Positions 12,296 through 26,613 of a DNA stretch of 64,000 nt are shown here, in pieces (the stretch's first letter is position 1; the number at the start of each line of letters is the position of its first letter). The position numbers and the translations under genes are program-made. Under the pieces are notes generated by a model, which saw nothing but the letters and a program-made list of their open reading frames with translations, was not told the origin of the DNA and did no database searches. Origin of the DNA: Anaeromyces robustus (taxonomy: Eukaryota; Neocallimastigomycota; Neocallimastigomycetes; Neocallimastigales; Neocallimastigaceae); contig MCFG01000042.1 of assembly GCA_002104895.1 (NCBI GenBank), positions 37,501 to 101,500 of the forward strand. Direction: 5' to 3'.

Positions 12296-15200
12296 TTTAA
12301 AATTTTTATTATTTATTATTATTTAAAAGGTATAAAAGGAATTTTTATATAATTCTTTTTGTTATTATTATTATTATTATTAAATTAAATTAAGAGTTTT
12401 TCTCTTTATATATAATTATTTTTTTTAATAAAAAAAAATATTCTTGTTTAAAATAATTAATTTATTTTAATTAAATTAAATATTTTTCTCTTATTATTTT
12501 TATCTTTTTTATATATTTTTTCTTTTTTTTTTTTTTTTTTTTTTTGATTTTTATATTTCTAGTTATTATTAACTTTTATTATATATTAATATATATTATT
12601 TATTTTGAAATACTAATATATTAAAAAGTTATTTAAACTATTTATTATATAATAATACAAAAAAATATATAATTTTAAATATTTATAAGAAAACTTAAAA
12701 AAAAAATATTAAAAAAAGAATATTTATCTTTATATACTAAAAAAAAAAGTTGTTATCAAAAATGTAAAAGAAGTAATAAAACTAAATAAAACAAAATCTT
12801 TTTTTTTTTCTATATATATATAGGTATATATAGTTTCTTGGAAAAAAAAAATTGCAACTAATTATTTAAATAATATAATTGAATAAAATAAAATAAAATA
12901 AAATATACATAATAAATTATTAATAAATTAATAAATACAATAATTAATTATATATATAATTAATCCCATATATTAATATAATAATTAATTATAAATATTT
13001 AATTTTAAATATATATCATTTCAATATATATATTATATATACATATATATATTATATATTAGATATTATAATAAATGTGTAGACTACTAATTATTAATTA
13101 TTAAAAAATTTTCACCCTTAATTATAATCAAAAAAAATTTTTTTTTCATATATGTAATATAATATATATAAAAATTTTTTTAATTATTATTTCTATATTT
13201 ATTAATATTTAATATTTATTTATTTATTATTTATTCATTATTAATTTTTAAATTATTTATTCAACTTAACAAATTTAAAATTTCTATAAATTAATTCTAA
13301 TATTGTATAATATATATAGTTATATACTGTTATATATAATAAGCATAATCTGATAATATATTACTATTATATATTTAATATATTTAATAGTATATTATCT
13401 TTATATATAAATTTGAATAGTAATAATAAAAATAAAATAAAAAAAAACCGAAAAAATTACCACAATATATTAAAATAACAAAATTCTATTTATTTTTAAT
13501 TTACTTATCACAAAAAAAAAAATTATTGATTAATAACAAAATAAAGTAATTCTATTATACATATATAATATATTAGAGTATATATAACAATATAATAAAT
13601 AAAACTTTTAATTAATGAATGAATTCTTTTACTAAATTTATATTACTTTACATTTTTCATTTATTAATTTTTTATTCTTTTTAATATACTAAACATTGGG
13701 GAATAATCTATTTAATTATATATCAATATATAGATGTAATATATAATATATAATTGAGAATATATATAATTATATTCAATTGATTATGATAATATAAAAA
13801 TATAAAAATATATATAAATATATATAATATTATATATTATATTAATTAGTTATAAATTGTATCTATTATAATAAAAAAAATATTGATATTCTTTTTCTTC
13901 TAATGTTATAAACAATGATTAGAATTGTTGATATATAGAAAAATTAGTATAGGCAATATGTATTCTTTACAAATAATATACTCATTATTTCATACTAAAT
14001 TATAATTAAAAGAAACATAAAAACATTATAGGTATAATATATATATTAATCATTTATTCAATTCAAAAAGTTTAATAATATGAAAATTGAATTTATAATT
14101 TATATCTATAGAAGACATGTATAGTTCAATATAAAAACTTAATTTTTAATAAACTTTAAAAAAAAAAGTGGATAAATAATATTCATTTATATTCATTATT
14201 GAAATATATAATATATATAAAATGTAAAATTTTATTTTATTTACTCTCATTTTATAATCATATATACATAATCATTATATATATTTATATATGATTATGT
14301 ATATAATGATAATTCTTATTAATATTAAAAGAAATTTGATAAAATAGAGTTAGAAAAAATAAATAGATAAATTATATAAATTATACAAATATATAATTAT
14401 AATTATCCTAAACCATATTTTTAATATAATAAAGAAGTAAATATTTCTTACTTAATAAATTATAAATAATTAATTTTCCATCATTTAAATTGTTAGAACT
14501 CTAGATTTTATATAAACTGCTTAATGATACTTAACAATTTTATATTTATTATATTTATTATATTTATTATATATTATAGGTAATTAATTTTTTTATTAAT
14601 TATTATATATTAATTATATAGATTATATATATTAGATTTATTACACATTATTACTATATTATTGTATTTTGTACACTCAATTCTTTTTTTTTATTATTTG
14701 TAGTCTTCATATTGCTTATTAATTTTTATATATTTTATATGTATAAGTTTTTTAAAAATTTAAATACTTTAAAAAAATGAATACTAAAAAATATATAGAG
14801 AGAGTTTTTATTGAAATAATAAAAAGATAAAAAATTATATATTGCTTTTTTAAAAAAAAAATGTAATACAAATGAAAAATGATTATTTAATACTTATACT
14901 TTTTCATTTTGAAAAAATAAATAATTCATCATTTATATATATTATAGAGAAAATCTTTTGTTTGAATGTATGAAATTTATACATTATATTATTCTATGAA
15001 AAATTTTATATTTTTTTTAAAAAAAATTTTTTAATTAAATAATTCAAAATTCTAATATTTATTTATATATAATTATATTTGATATTAAATTATTTTAAAA
15101 ATAAAATTAAAATTTATATAGAAAAGTCGATCATGGAAAACTTAATTTCTAAATTAATTAAATATATAATATAATATAATATAATATATATTTTAATAGT

Positions 15201-15447
15201 TAAAAACATAAAAACATAAAAAAATAAAAAAAAAATGTTAAAACTCTAAATATCCTTTTTAAAACTCTATTGTTGACAAATATTATTTTAAGTCTTATGT
15301 ATGTACATTTATAATTTTTTTTTGTAATTATAGTAATATTAAAAATGGAAAAAAATAATTTATAAAAGTTTCATATTTTATTTATTCATTAAACAGTAAA
15401 ATAAATTTAAATAAAATAAATCAAAAAATTATTTATATAAGAATATC

Positions 15448-15449
<2 letters not shown>

Positions 15450-15506
<57 letters not shown>
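15450..15506. repeat. (AAAT)n array
   Basis: About 14 near-perfect AAAT units. Confidence 0.95.
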
Positions 15507-15570
15507 AAACCTGGTTGTATATTAGAAAATAACATTTCAGATTTTTAATTAAAAAATTTAAAATATAGAA

Positions 15571-15660
15571 TTTTGGGGTTACACAAAAATAATTATATAT
15601 AATTGATCATTAATAAATTAAATTAATTTTCTATTAAATATATAATTGACAACCCCAAAA
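15571..15660. repeat. 90-bp element with 10-bp terminal inverted repeats
   Basis: TTTTGGGGTT (15571-15580) and its exact complement AACCCCAAAA (15651-15660) bracket ~70 bp of A/T. Runs of four G/C are very rare in this window, so the pairing is unlikely to be base-composition noise. It may be a small MITE or a structured 3' end. Confidence 0.55.
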
Positions 15661-17227
15661 AAAGTTGTGTTTTTTTTTTTTTTTTCTATTAAATTTTTCC
15701 AACTAAATTATTAAAATACAAAAATTTAAAAAATTATAAAAAAAAAAACATTACCAATAGTAACATTATATTACTATCATAAAACTAATGTTACACGAAA
15801 TACAAAATAAACAAAAAAAAAATTTTTTTTTTATAATTAACAATAAATTTATTTCCTAATAATGTTTATTATACCTATCATAAAACTTTTTTTTTAAGAT
15901 CTTTTAATATTTATATATTCTATTCTATTATTTCCAAATAAAGAAAATTTATAATATGAATAATACATATATTATAAATATATTATTATTAAATATATTT
16001 ATATTAAAAATTATTAAAAAAGATTTTATATAAACATAAATCTGTATTAATATGTAAAAAAAAAAAAAATATTTATTTAATATTGGACAAGTATCACTTA
16101 TTATTAATATAGAAATAGAATATATATATATATTATATTAGATATTTTAAAAATAAATTTTTTTTTAGTATTAATATCTTATTAAATAATAAGAATATTT
16201 AATAATTAAAAAATATATATTTATCTATACCTTTATTCTATTTATAAAAGAGTAATACAAATTTATTTTTTTTTCCTTAATACTAAGTATCAATAACTAA
16301 TTAATTAATATATTAAATTTAACTAATTTATATATTTACAATCAAAATATTATTATTATTTCCTTTTTTAATTACGATGTGAAATTTTATTCATTTTCTT
16401 TTTTACTTTATATAGCAAATTTTTTTTTTTAATATCATTTATTATTATTATTAAACTATTATTATTATTACTTATTTGGTTCAAAATCTATTTAATTAAT
16501 AATTAAATATTATTTTATTGATTATGATATTTAAATAAAAAATTAAAGAAAGTGATTTATGAATACTATATTATATTAAAATTACTGATACAAATTTCAT
16601 AAACCATGTTTAATTGTGTATCCAAACTATATATAATAATAATGAATAATTAATAATTATTTTAATATTAATAATTACTGATTAATCTTTTATTTTTAAA
16701 GTTTTTTTTTTTTATAGTATTGTATATATTGTATATCTGAGAATACATTTATGATTAAGAATCTTTAAATTTAGTTTTTAATTATAATAATAATTATTAA
16801 TTTTTTCAATTATACTTTTTGTGAATTTCCATAAAAGGTAAATTTAATTTATTTTTATAAACAATTATTAAGAATTTTTAATTTTAATATTAGAAAACTA
16901 TTAAATATTATTTGTGATAATTACCATCATAATTTAAAGCCTTTTTCATATTTAAATATATAGAATTATCAATAGTATATATAATTAATGAAAAATAATA
17001 AATAATAAATAATTTTTTAAGAAAAAAAAACATATACATATATAGAATATAAAACTGTTTTAATTATTAATAATAATATTATTAATTAAAATAAAAATTC
17101 TTAAAATAATATGAAACATATACAAATAAACCAAAATTATATAAGATTCTTCTTCATCTGTTGTGGATATTTGAGTAATAAAACTTTTTTTTTCTTTCTA
17201 TGTTCTTTATTTAATTAAATAATTAAC

Positions 17228-17268
<41 letters not shown>

Positions 17269-17901
17269 TGGTAATTATTTATCTCCCAACAATAAAACAA
17301 AAATGAAAGTAGTAGAATTATTTCTTTGGGGTCAAATAAACATACTCAATAATATAATATATAGAGTTTTAACGAAATATATGGATTTTAAAACATAAAT
17401 ACAAAATCACACATAAATGATTATTTATATTATTAAACTGTCAAATGTGTATATAAACATGAAAAGTTTATATTACAAAATAAAAAAAGTAATTATATAT
17501 GTCAATGTATATATATAAATGGATATATTTACATATATATATTCAATAAAAATAATCAACATTTTTGTTTATATAAATATAATACATATATTTTATTTTA
17601 TTATATATAAAATAAAATAAAGTTCCATATAAATATATACCAGATAAAACAATTATAAATATATAATAATAATTAAATAGAGGAAAAAAAATATATTATC
17701 ATATCATGAATTGGGGTGAATATTTTTAAAGTTAAAAATTTGAAGCTTATTATTAATGATATATATTTATTATTTTGGAAAATAATGTTCAAATGTCATA
17801 ATATATATATATACATATATATTATACAATAAATATAACAATATATAATGTAATAATAGTTAACATAAAAAAAAAAGTATATAAAGATGATAAAAGAATA
17901 G

Positions 17902-17937
<36 letters not shown>

Positions 17938-18793
17938 GTATATTTTAATTGAATAAAAATATTAATATAATAAATATAATTAAAATCAACAAATAAAATA
18001 TTCGAATAATAAATTAGTTCAACATTAAAAAACACTATTAATTATATTATATAATATTATAAATAAATTATTCAAATTTTACTAATTAATTTAATTAAAC
18101 AATGTAATAATTAAAATTTATTAACAAATTAAAAGATATATATTTATAACATTAAAAGTTAAAGAGTTTTTTTTTTTTATTTTTAAAAATTAATTAGAGT
18201 TCTAATAATAATAATAAAATGTGTTTATTATTTAATTTATGGATTGAATAGGAAAATATTTATATTTTGGAAAATTATATAAATTAATTAAATTAATTAT
18301 TTACTTTATATTTAAAAGGTTTCAAATATTTATTAAAATTTAAATTCATTTTAAAAACTTAAATGGAACAATATATAAAAAAAAACATTATATTTGCAAA
18401 ATAATTATATTAAACAGAATAATATAAGTCCTGTCGGTTATGTAAAATAATAAATTCTTTTGAATTATAAACTATACTTATTAAAAATATTTATAAAAAT
18501 AATTACACTTATGAAGTACTATATTATTTAATATTAATAATAAATTTATAATAATCAAAGCAAATTATAAATTATATTTATACATTTTTTTATAGCTTCA
18601 TTAATTATTTCATAAAACTATAAAAAAATTATTAAATATTTCTTATATATATAATAAAAGGTATAATAAAAAAAATAATAATAAATAATAATAATAATAA
18701 ATATATTAATTATTTTATTTATATATTATATATTGTATTAATGTATTTATTATTTTTCTTTTTTCTATTTCTGTTTTTTTTTTTTATTTATTT

Positions 18794-18879
18794 ATTTATT
18801 TTAGAAAAATCAACATTTGAATATAAAAATTAGCAAAATAGAAATTTTATATTCAAATGCTGATTTTTCTAAAATAAAT
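18794..18879. repeat. 35-bp near-perfect inverted repeat
   Basis: The arms 18794-18828 and 18845-18879 are complementary at 34 of 35 positions (central core AAATCA[A/G]CATTTGAATAT), with a 16-nt loop. Beyond the arms, (T)n and (TTTA)n on the left face (AAAT)n and (A)n on the right, so the structure may extend. There is no gene next to it. Confidence 0.85.
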
Positions 18880-19468
18880 AAAAAAAAAAAAAATAAAAAA
18901 AAATAATATAAAATAAAATAAAATAAAATAAAATAAAAAAATTTAAAATATGCATCATTTGTATAAATATTAATTATGTATGTTTATTAAACATATAAAT
19001 AATAATATAAAAAAAAATATTTGTAACATAATAATTAATTAAATGTGTTAAGTCATATATCAATGAAAATATTAATTATTTATATGAAAATATACGAAAA
19101 TATTAATAGAAAAGATTATTAATTATTTATATAAAATTATATAAAAATATTAATAGAAAAGATTAATTATTTTTACTTATTATTAATAAAAAATAAAATA
19201 AAAAATAAAGAAATAAATTAAAATTCAACAGTGATCCTAATGTTACTAGTATAGTTTCATCCTAAATGTTAAAAAAAAGAACATCAAAATATTTTTATTT
19301 TCATATATATTATTGGTATATTAAATATACTATATTAAATATATATAAATTTCCATTTCATTATAATAAATAGTTTTATTAAAATAAGGGACTTAAATTA
19401 ATTTTAAGGTTCAAAACTACATCTTGAAAATTCATTGAAAATTCTTTTATTTATAAAAATTTATCTTT

Positions 19469-19727
<259 letters not shown>

Positions 19728-19818
19728 ATTTTAATAATTGTTTTTTAACTGTAATAATAACAAAAATATCTAAAATATTAAATTTATATTATATATATCC
19801 CCATATATTTAATATATT

Positions 19819-19940
19819 CCTTAATATTATATACTGAGCAATTTTATATAACTTTATTTTTTTATATTATTCCTTAATATAATATACTGAACAATTTTGT
19901 ATAGAACCTTAATATAATATGCTGAGCAATTTTATATAAC
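19819..19940 (+). repeat. Three-copy ~34-bp direct repeat
   Basis: Copies start at 19819, 19872 and 19907 with the shape CCTTAATATAATATACTGAG, then CAATTTTATATAAC. They differ at a few positions (ACTGAA, GCTGAG, TTGTATAGAA). The second and third are adjacent; the first is 53 bp upstream of the second. Confidence 0.8.
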
Positions 19941-20831
19941 CTTAATTTGTTTTTTATATTGCATTTTATTCATTTATTTTATATTTTAATTTAGCTATTA
20001 ATATTTATTTACGTATATGCAATTCTAATTAAAAAAATAAAATAAACAAATTAGAATAATAGCATTATAGGATTGAACCTAATTTCGGTCTTTAAAAAAA
20101 TTCACACCAGTAGGGTTCCCTTTATCAAATATTTTTTTTTTCTTCTTTTGTTAACTTAAAATGAATAATCCCTATACTATTATATATTTTTTCTTGTTAA
20201 AAGTGAACTAGAAATTTATTTACATATTTATATGTATATATATATATATATATATAATAATTGTAATATAAGATAATTAGAGAAAAATAATTATCTATTC
20301 ATATTTATTATATAGAACATTTAATCTATAATCATGGTATAGATAAAAATAGATAGAATAAGAAGATATTTATAATAAATATTTTTATTTATGTTTTAAA
20401 AAAAAATAATATAAAATAATAAATAATGAAAAAAAAAAAAAAAAAAGGTTCAAAGAAAATTATATATTAAATAAATGTCGCTATTATTTAAAAATTCTAC
20501 AATAATAACAGAATATTTTAGATATAGGTTTAATTAAAAGGTATATTCTAATAATAAATAATTTTTTTTAATTTTTTGAAAAAAATTACTATATATGTAT
20601 AATACAATCAAATTATTTTAGTTATATAACATATAACATATTATACATAATATTAATAAATATTAAATTATCTTTTTTTTTTTTTTTTTAATTTTTTGAT
20701 TTATAATAAAAATGTTTACATTAAACAAGTATACCTAATTTCTTTATAAATGAGGGTTCACTCCACAAGTCTTAGAAATTTTAATTTAATAATTTTAGTA
20801 TCTATTATTATTTTTATTATATATTATTCTT

Positions 20832-21208
<377 letters not shown>

Positions 21209-21310
21209 TAATATTGTAAAATGGCTTATGAAAGATTTATGTTTTATAATTTAATATTTAATATAAATTACTATTAAATAATATTAATTAAAGTATTGTA
21301 CACTTTATTA

Positions 21311-21400
21311 TTACATTATGACCAGCCAATAATATTAATTGGTAATACATTATCATTTGAAACTAAAATACCAAAAGCGGTTAATCCATGAATATATATA
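21311..21400 (-). pseudogene. Short coding-like fragment (unrecognised)
   Basis: Read on the minus strand, ~25 codons are open to a TAA, including GLTAFGILVSNDN and NIIGWS. Composition is more protein-like than the surroundings. No start, no convincing splice acceptor and no neighbouring exon were found. Likely a relic of a terminal exon; family unknown. Confidence 0.2.
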
Positions 21401-22780
21401 GAAAGAGGAAAACAGAGAATAATAAGAATTAATTAACATTTTAAATATTTTTATTATTAAATTAAAATGATCTATTATATATAATTTATTATTTCATCAA
21501 AAATATAAATATTATATTAAATATTATATATTAACATTTGCATTTAATATATAATTTAATAGTTAAAAAAAAATTTTTTTTGTTTTTTTTTTTTTTCATT
21601 GATAATTAAAAAAATTAAAATAATATAATAATAATATAAAGATAAAAATATAATATTTAGAAATAATAAAGAAGAAAGCAGAGCTAAAAGCTATCTTTAT
21701 TGATATTAAGTATATATCAGATTTTTAACAATTAATTAAATTAAATTTATTATTATATTTATTTTATTTATTTAGGGGAATCTATATTTTAACATTAAAC
21801 CAAAATTACTCTATTTACTGGCTTATTTATTATAAACAATCAATGAAATTAAAATTAAAAAAAAAAAAAAAAAAAAAAAGAAAGAAAGAAAAAAGAAAAG
21901 AAAAAAAAATAGAAAAAGATATAAAGATAGTTATTGATAAAAAAAATATTTTTATATATTACTAATAAATATAGTAGACTTAAAAACCAATTAATCAGTA
22001 ATAATATATATACTTTTTCTTTTTCTTTTTTCAAAAATAAACAATAAATTAAAGATTAATTATTAATTTTTTCTCCTTTCTTTCAAAGACTTTGATAACA
22101 ATTTAAAAAAAAATAAATATTAGATATTTATAATAAATAAATAAAACTTATGAAAATATAATTTTAAGATATCGATTTTAATAATGACAAATGAAATTAT
22201 AAAATCTTAGCATCATGAAATTATAAATAATAAAAATACTCTTTCGCATTATTCTATAAACAATATAAATAACATTAATTTCTAATAATATCCAAATAAA
22301 GAAACGTAAACATTAAAGATATAACTAAACATTAATAAAAAAAACATGTTTAATTCTATATAATCATATTTTTACAATCTTCATTTAAAATATAATATAA
22401 ATTATAACCCGGTATAATTTCTAGTATATAAACAATATAAATAAAAATTAAAAAATAGAAATCTATGGCTTTAATAAAAATATATATATAAATATTTACT
22501 TGTCTATTAAATTCAAGCAAAATTGATAATATTTAGATTTTTAAAATGTGCAAATTAAACAGAAATGTTTATATATATTATAAAATAAACAAAATCTCGA
22601 AAAAAAAAATGAATAATAATTTATCAATGCTTATTTATAATAATATTTATTCATATTTTTTTTTGGTATAATTAATCATTAATTATATTTCTAATTTTTT
22701 TATTTAATATTTTGAATATATTTTTAAATAATACTATAAATATATAATTATATCATATTTTATTCTTTTCAGTAGTTAAA

Positions 22781-23438
22781 ATGTCTTCCTTATTGTAAGT
22801 AGATAATAATAATTTAAAAATTTTTATTAATTTAAAAAAAAAAAAAAAAAGCTAACTTTTAAATAAAAATTATACTTCTTTAATAAATATGATAATCTTT
22901 TATACAGAACTTCTAAACAAAATGATGAACTGTAAGTATTTTTATCAACAACAATATTAAATAAAAAATAAAAAAATTACTATTTATTACTATTTATTTT
23001 ATTTATATTATATCTCTTATTAATGTTTCCAATTTTAATAATAATAAAATATATAACAAAAATAAATCATAATAATATTATAAAGTCGATTAGCTATTCT
23101 TGATTATTTCCATGTTAATGGATTAACAAACTCTTTCCAAGCCCTTCAATCTGAAGCTATCATAGATGATTACAATGGGGATGGAAAACAAAGATACTCT
23201 GGATTATTAGAAAAAAAATGGTTATCTGTTATTAGATTACAAAAAAAGGTACAAAAAATTTTCACTGACATTTAATTTATATATATATAAACAATAAAAA
23301 TAAAAATAAAAATAAAAAATAAAAAATAAAAAACTTTATATTAATTTTTAATATTATATAATATAAAATATCTAAATATTTTATAATTATATATAAAATT
23401 ATATTTTTTCTTTATATATATATATATATACTAATGAA

Positions 23439-23469
<31 letters not shown>

Positions 23470-25465
23470 GATTATGGAATTAGAAAAGAAACTTTCACAA
23501 GTTCAAGAAGAATTAAATAATGCACCAGTACGTAAACCAACTAATACTGTCGATTGGATACCTAGAAGTCCAGAAAAACTTACTTTAACTCGTCACCGTT
23601 CACCAATAACAAGTATTGCATTCCATCCATTATTTTCAGTTATCGCTTCAGCTTCAGAAGATACCACTATTATTATTTGGGATTATGAAACTGGTGAATT
23701 TGAAAGAACCTTAAAGGGACATACCAAAGCTGTTCAAGATATAAATTTTGATTCTAAAGGAAATTATTTAGGTAATTAAAAAAAAAAAAATACATATTAT
23801 AATAACTAAATAATATTTTTATATATATTAATAAAATAATTTAATAAAACTAATATTGTTTATATATTAAATATATATATATATTTGTATTTATATTATT
23901 ATTACTCTTTTCATTATATATTTTATATCGTTAAATTTAATGAAAATCAAAAATTATAATTATGATATGATGATAATAATAAAATATAATAAATAACAAT
24001 TATAGTTTCTTGCTCAGCTGATTTAACAATAAAGATATGGGATACACAAAATGACTACGTTTGCATTAAAACTTTATATGGTCATGACCACAGTATATCA
24101 TCTTGTGTCTTCCTTCCAAATAATGATTTTATAATGAGTGCCTCAAGAGACAAAACTATAAAAATATGGGAATTAGCTTCTGGGTAAATAAATAAATAAT
24201 AATAATAATAATTTTATTTATATATTTATAAAAATTATAGTAAAATAGATAAAATATAAAATATTTTTACTAATTATAATTTAAATTATATATATAAACA
24301 AATATTTAAATAAATAAATAAATAAATAAATAGTTTCTGTACTAAAACATTTACAGGTCATTCTGACTGGGTTAGATCTGCTATTTGTAGTGACGATAGT
24401 AAATATATTGCTAGTTGTTCAAATGATCAAGTAAATAATATCTATATATAAGATATATTACAATTATATGTATTTAATATAAAATAAATGTTATATATTG
24501 TTAATATATATTAAAACTTTATATTTTTATATAATATAAATAATTTATTAATAATTAATAATATAGAATATAAGAATTGTTGATTATAATTCTGGTGAAT
24601 GTAAAAGTGAATTAAGAGGTCATGATCATGTTATTGAATGTATTACTTATGCACCTACTAATAGTTACCAATGTATTCGTGAATTAACTGGTATAAAAGA
24701 AGTATGTAATTTTTAATATTTTATTATTATAACTTTATTATTATAATTTTTTTTATATAATAATATTTTTATTAATCATAATCATGTAATTCAATTATTT
24801 TATTAAAATAGAACACAAAAGATGAAATTCCAGGACATTACATTTTTTCAGGTTCAAGAGATAAGACTATTAAGCTTTGGGATGCTTTAAATGGACAATG
24901 TCTTCACACTTTTGTAAATATTAATAATAATTACATTTATATTATATTATATATATATATTCTTTTTTATTCATAATTATTATTAATTCTAATATTTAAA
25001 TTAATATTTTTAATAATTAATATAAATATATATATATAACAAAAAAAAAAAAAAAATAAATAAATAAATAAATAAATAAGAATGGACATGATAATTGGAT
25101 TCGTGATATTATTGTTCATCCTAACGGCAAATACTTAATTAGTGTTTCAGATGATAAAATGATTAAAGTTTGGGATATTAAAACTGGTCATTGTATAAAA
25201 ACAATTGAAGGTCACCAACACTTTATTACTTGTGTTGACTTTAATAAAACTAGTCCATTAATTGCTACTGGTAGTGTTGGTAAGTATTTAATAATTAAAA
25301 TAAAAAATAATATAATATAATATAATATAATATAATATAATAATAAAAAAAGTTCTATTATTAATGATTATTATTTATATAAATTATTGTCATCTATTAA
25401 TTGTATATATAATATTATTTAATATATAAATAGACCAAACTGTTAAGATTTGGGAATGTCGTTAA
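22781..25465 (+). CDS. PAC1: LIS1/PAC1-type dynein regulator (WD40), 10 exons
   Basis: Binds the cytoplasmic dynein motor with NudE partners and controls nuclear migration and spindle or organelle transport along microtubules. Exons: 22781-22794, 22908-22931, 23086-23248, 23471-23771, 24006-24183, 24334-24430, 24567-24701, 24812-24913, 25081-25279 and 25434-25465. Together they give 414 residues, the usual LIS1 length. The N-terminus shows a LisH motif ([14 protein letters not shown], then SFQAL). A short coiled coil follows (~60-85) and then the diagnostic linker [15 protein letters not shown]. Seven WD40 blades follow, with GH...D and IWD/LWD/VWD ends. The sixth blade carries the long LIS1-type insertion (about 250-275). 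The last exon, ending KIWECR, closes blade 7. One blade ends IVDY rather than WD. Introns are 76-257 nt, all GT..AG. Exon 2 is only 24 nt. Confidence 0.97.
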
Positions 25466-26236
25466 GATAGAAAAAGATAGAAAATAAAAAAAAAAATTTT
25501 TTTAAAAATATTAAAAAAATTAATAATTTCTCATTCAAAAAACCCAATAATTCAATCACTTTTTTTTTTTTATACTCCTTAATTTTTATTAGATTTATAT
25601 ACATATATTTTTTTTTATTATTATTTTATAAAATTAATATCAATTGTTTTAATTTTTTTAATAACTTAAATAAAATATATAAAATTTTATAAATATAATA
25701 TTAAATAAATATTATTAGAATATGATAATAATAATAATAAATTTTATAAAAATTTTATTAAAAAAATAATAATAATTGGTATAAAATAAACGTTAATACA
25801 TTTTAATATAGGTAGTTTAAAAAAAAATATTAAAAAAAAAAAAACATTAAAAAGAAACCAAAAAATTCATTAAAAATATTAAAAAAAAAAAAAAATCTTT
25901 AATATCAATATTTTTTTTTATTTATTTATTTTTTATAATAAATAATTATACTCTAAAAAAAAAAAAAAAAAAAAAAAAGAAAGAAAAAAAGAAAAAAAAA
26001 AAACGTTTATTTAATTACAATAATTAAAATAATATATATAGGTAATTTTTAGAAATAAAATAAAAAAAAAAAAAAATTCAATTCAATATAATGAATATAA
26101 TAAATAATAATAATAATTAATATCTTTATCAATTTTTTAATTATTTTATATTATTTATTATTTATATTGTATTAATATAATAAATATACATAATAAAAAG
26201 TTTAGATATATGTTATTTTTTTAGATATTTAAATAA

Positions 26237-26268
<32 letters not shown>

Positions 26269-26372
26269 AAAAAATAAAATATAATAATATAATTTAATAA
26301 AATTGGACTGGACTGAATTAATCTATTCGTTTTTCTTTTTTCTTTTTTCTTTTCTTTTTTTTTTTATATTTT

Positions 26373-26417
26373 AGAACAAAAATTGAAAGTATATAAAATG
26401 TTTTTCAATTTTGTTCT
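26373..26417. repeat. Hairpin, 15-16-bp arms
   Basis: AGAACAAAAATTGAAA (26373-26388) faces TTTCAATTTTGTTCT (26403-26417), complementary apart from a one-base bulge, with a 14-nt loop. It lies between convergent genes and is followed by TTTT. It could be a 3'-end structure or a small foldback element. Confidence 0.6.
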
Positions 26418-26460
26418 TTTAACTATTTAATTAACATTAGTTTTTTTTTAAAAAATTTTT

Positions 26461-26613
26461 TTAAACTAAAATATAACTAAATAAATGATTATTATTATTA
26501 ACTTTATTAATAATCATATCATTTGTATCATCATCGTAAGTAATTTTCATATTTTCAACATTATTAATAAATAGAATACCATTAATTAACATGTTATTTC
26601 TTTTAAGTCCATT
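26461..26613 (-). other. Exon-like open frame, 50 codons
   Basis: On the minus strand, an AG (26615-26614) is followed by an open frame starting NGLKRNNMLINGILF and ending at TAA (26461-26463). It has coding-like composition (MKITYDDDTND). No upstream exon could be joined convincingly. It may be the last exon of an unrecognised gene or a relic. Confidence 0.25.

Noticed and set aside
20050-20135. Possible tRNA on the minus strand (GGTTCAATCC-like T-loop)
   Set aside because: The five-base T stem does not pair beyond two positions, and no acceptor or anticodon arms could be found. I saw no tRNA or rRNA anywhere in the window.
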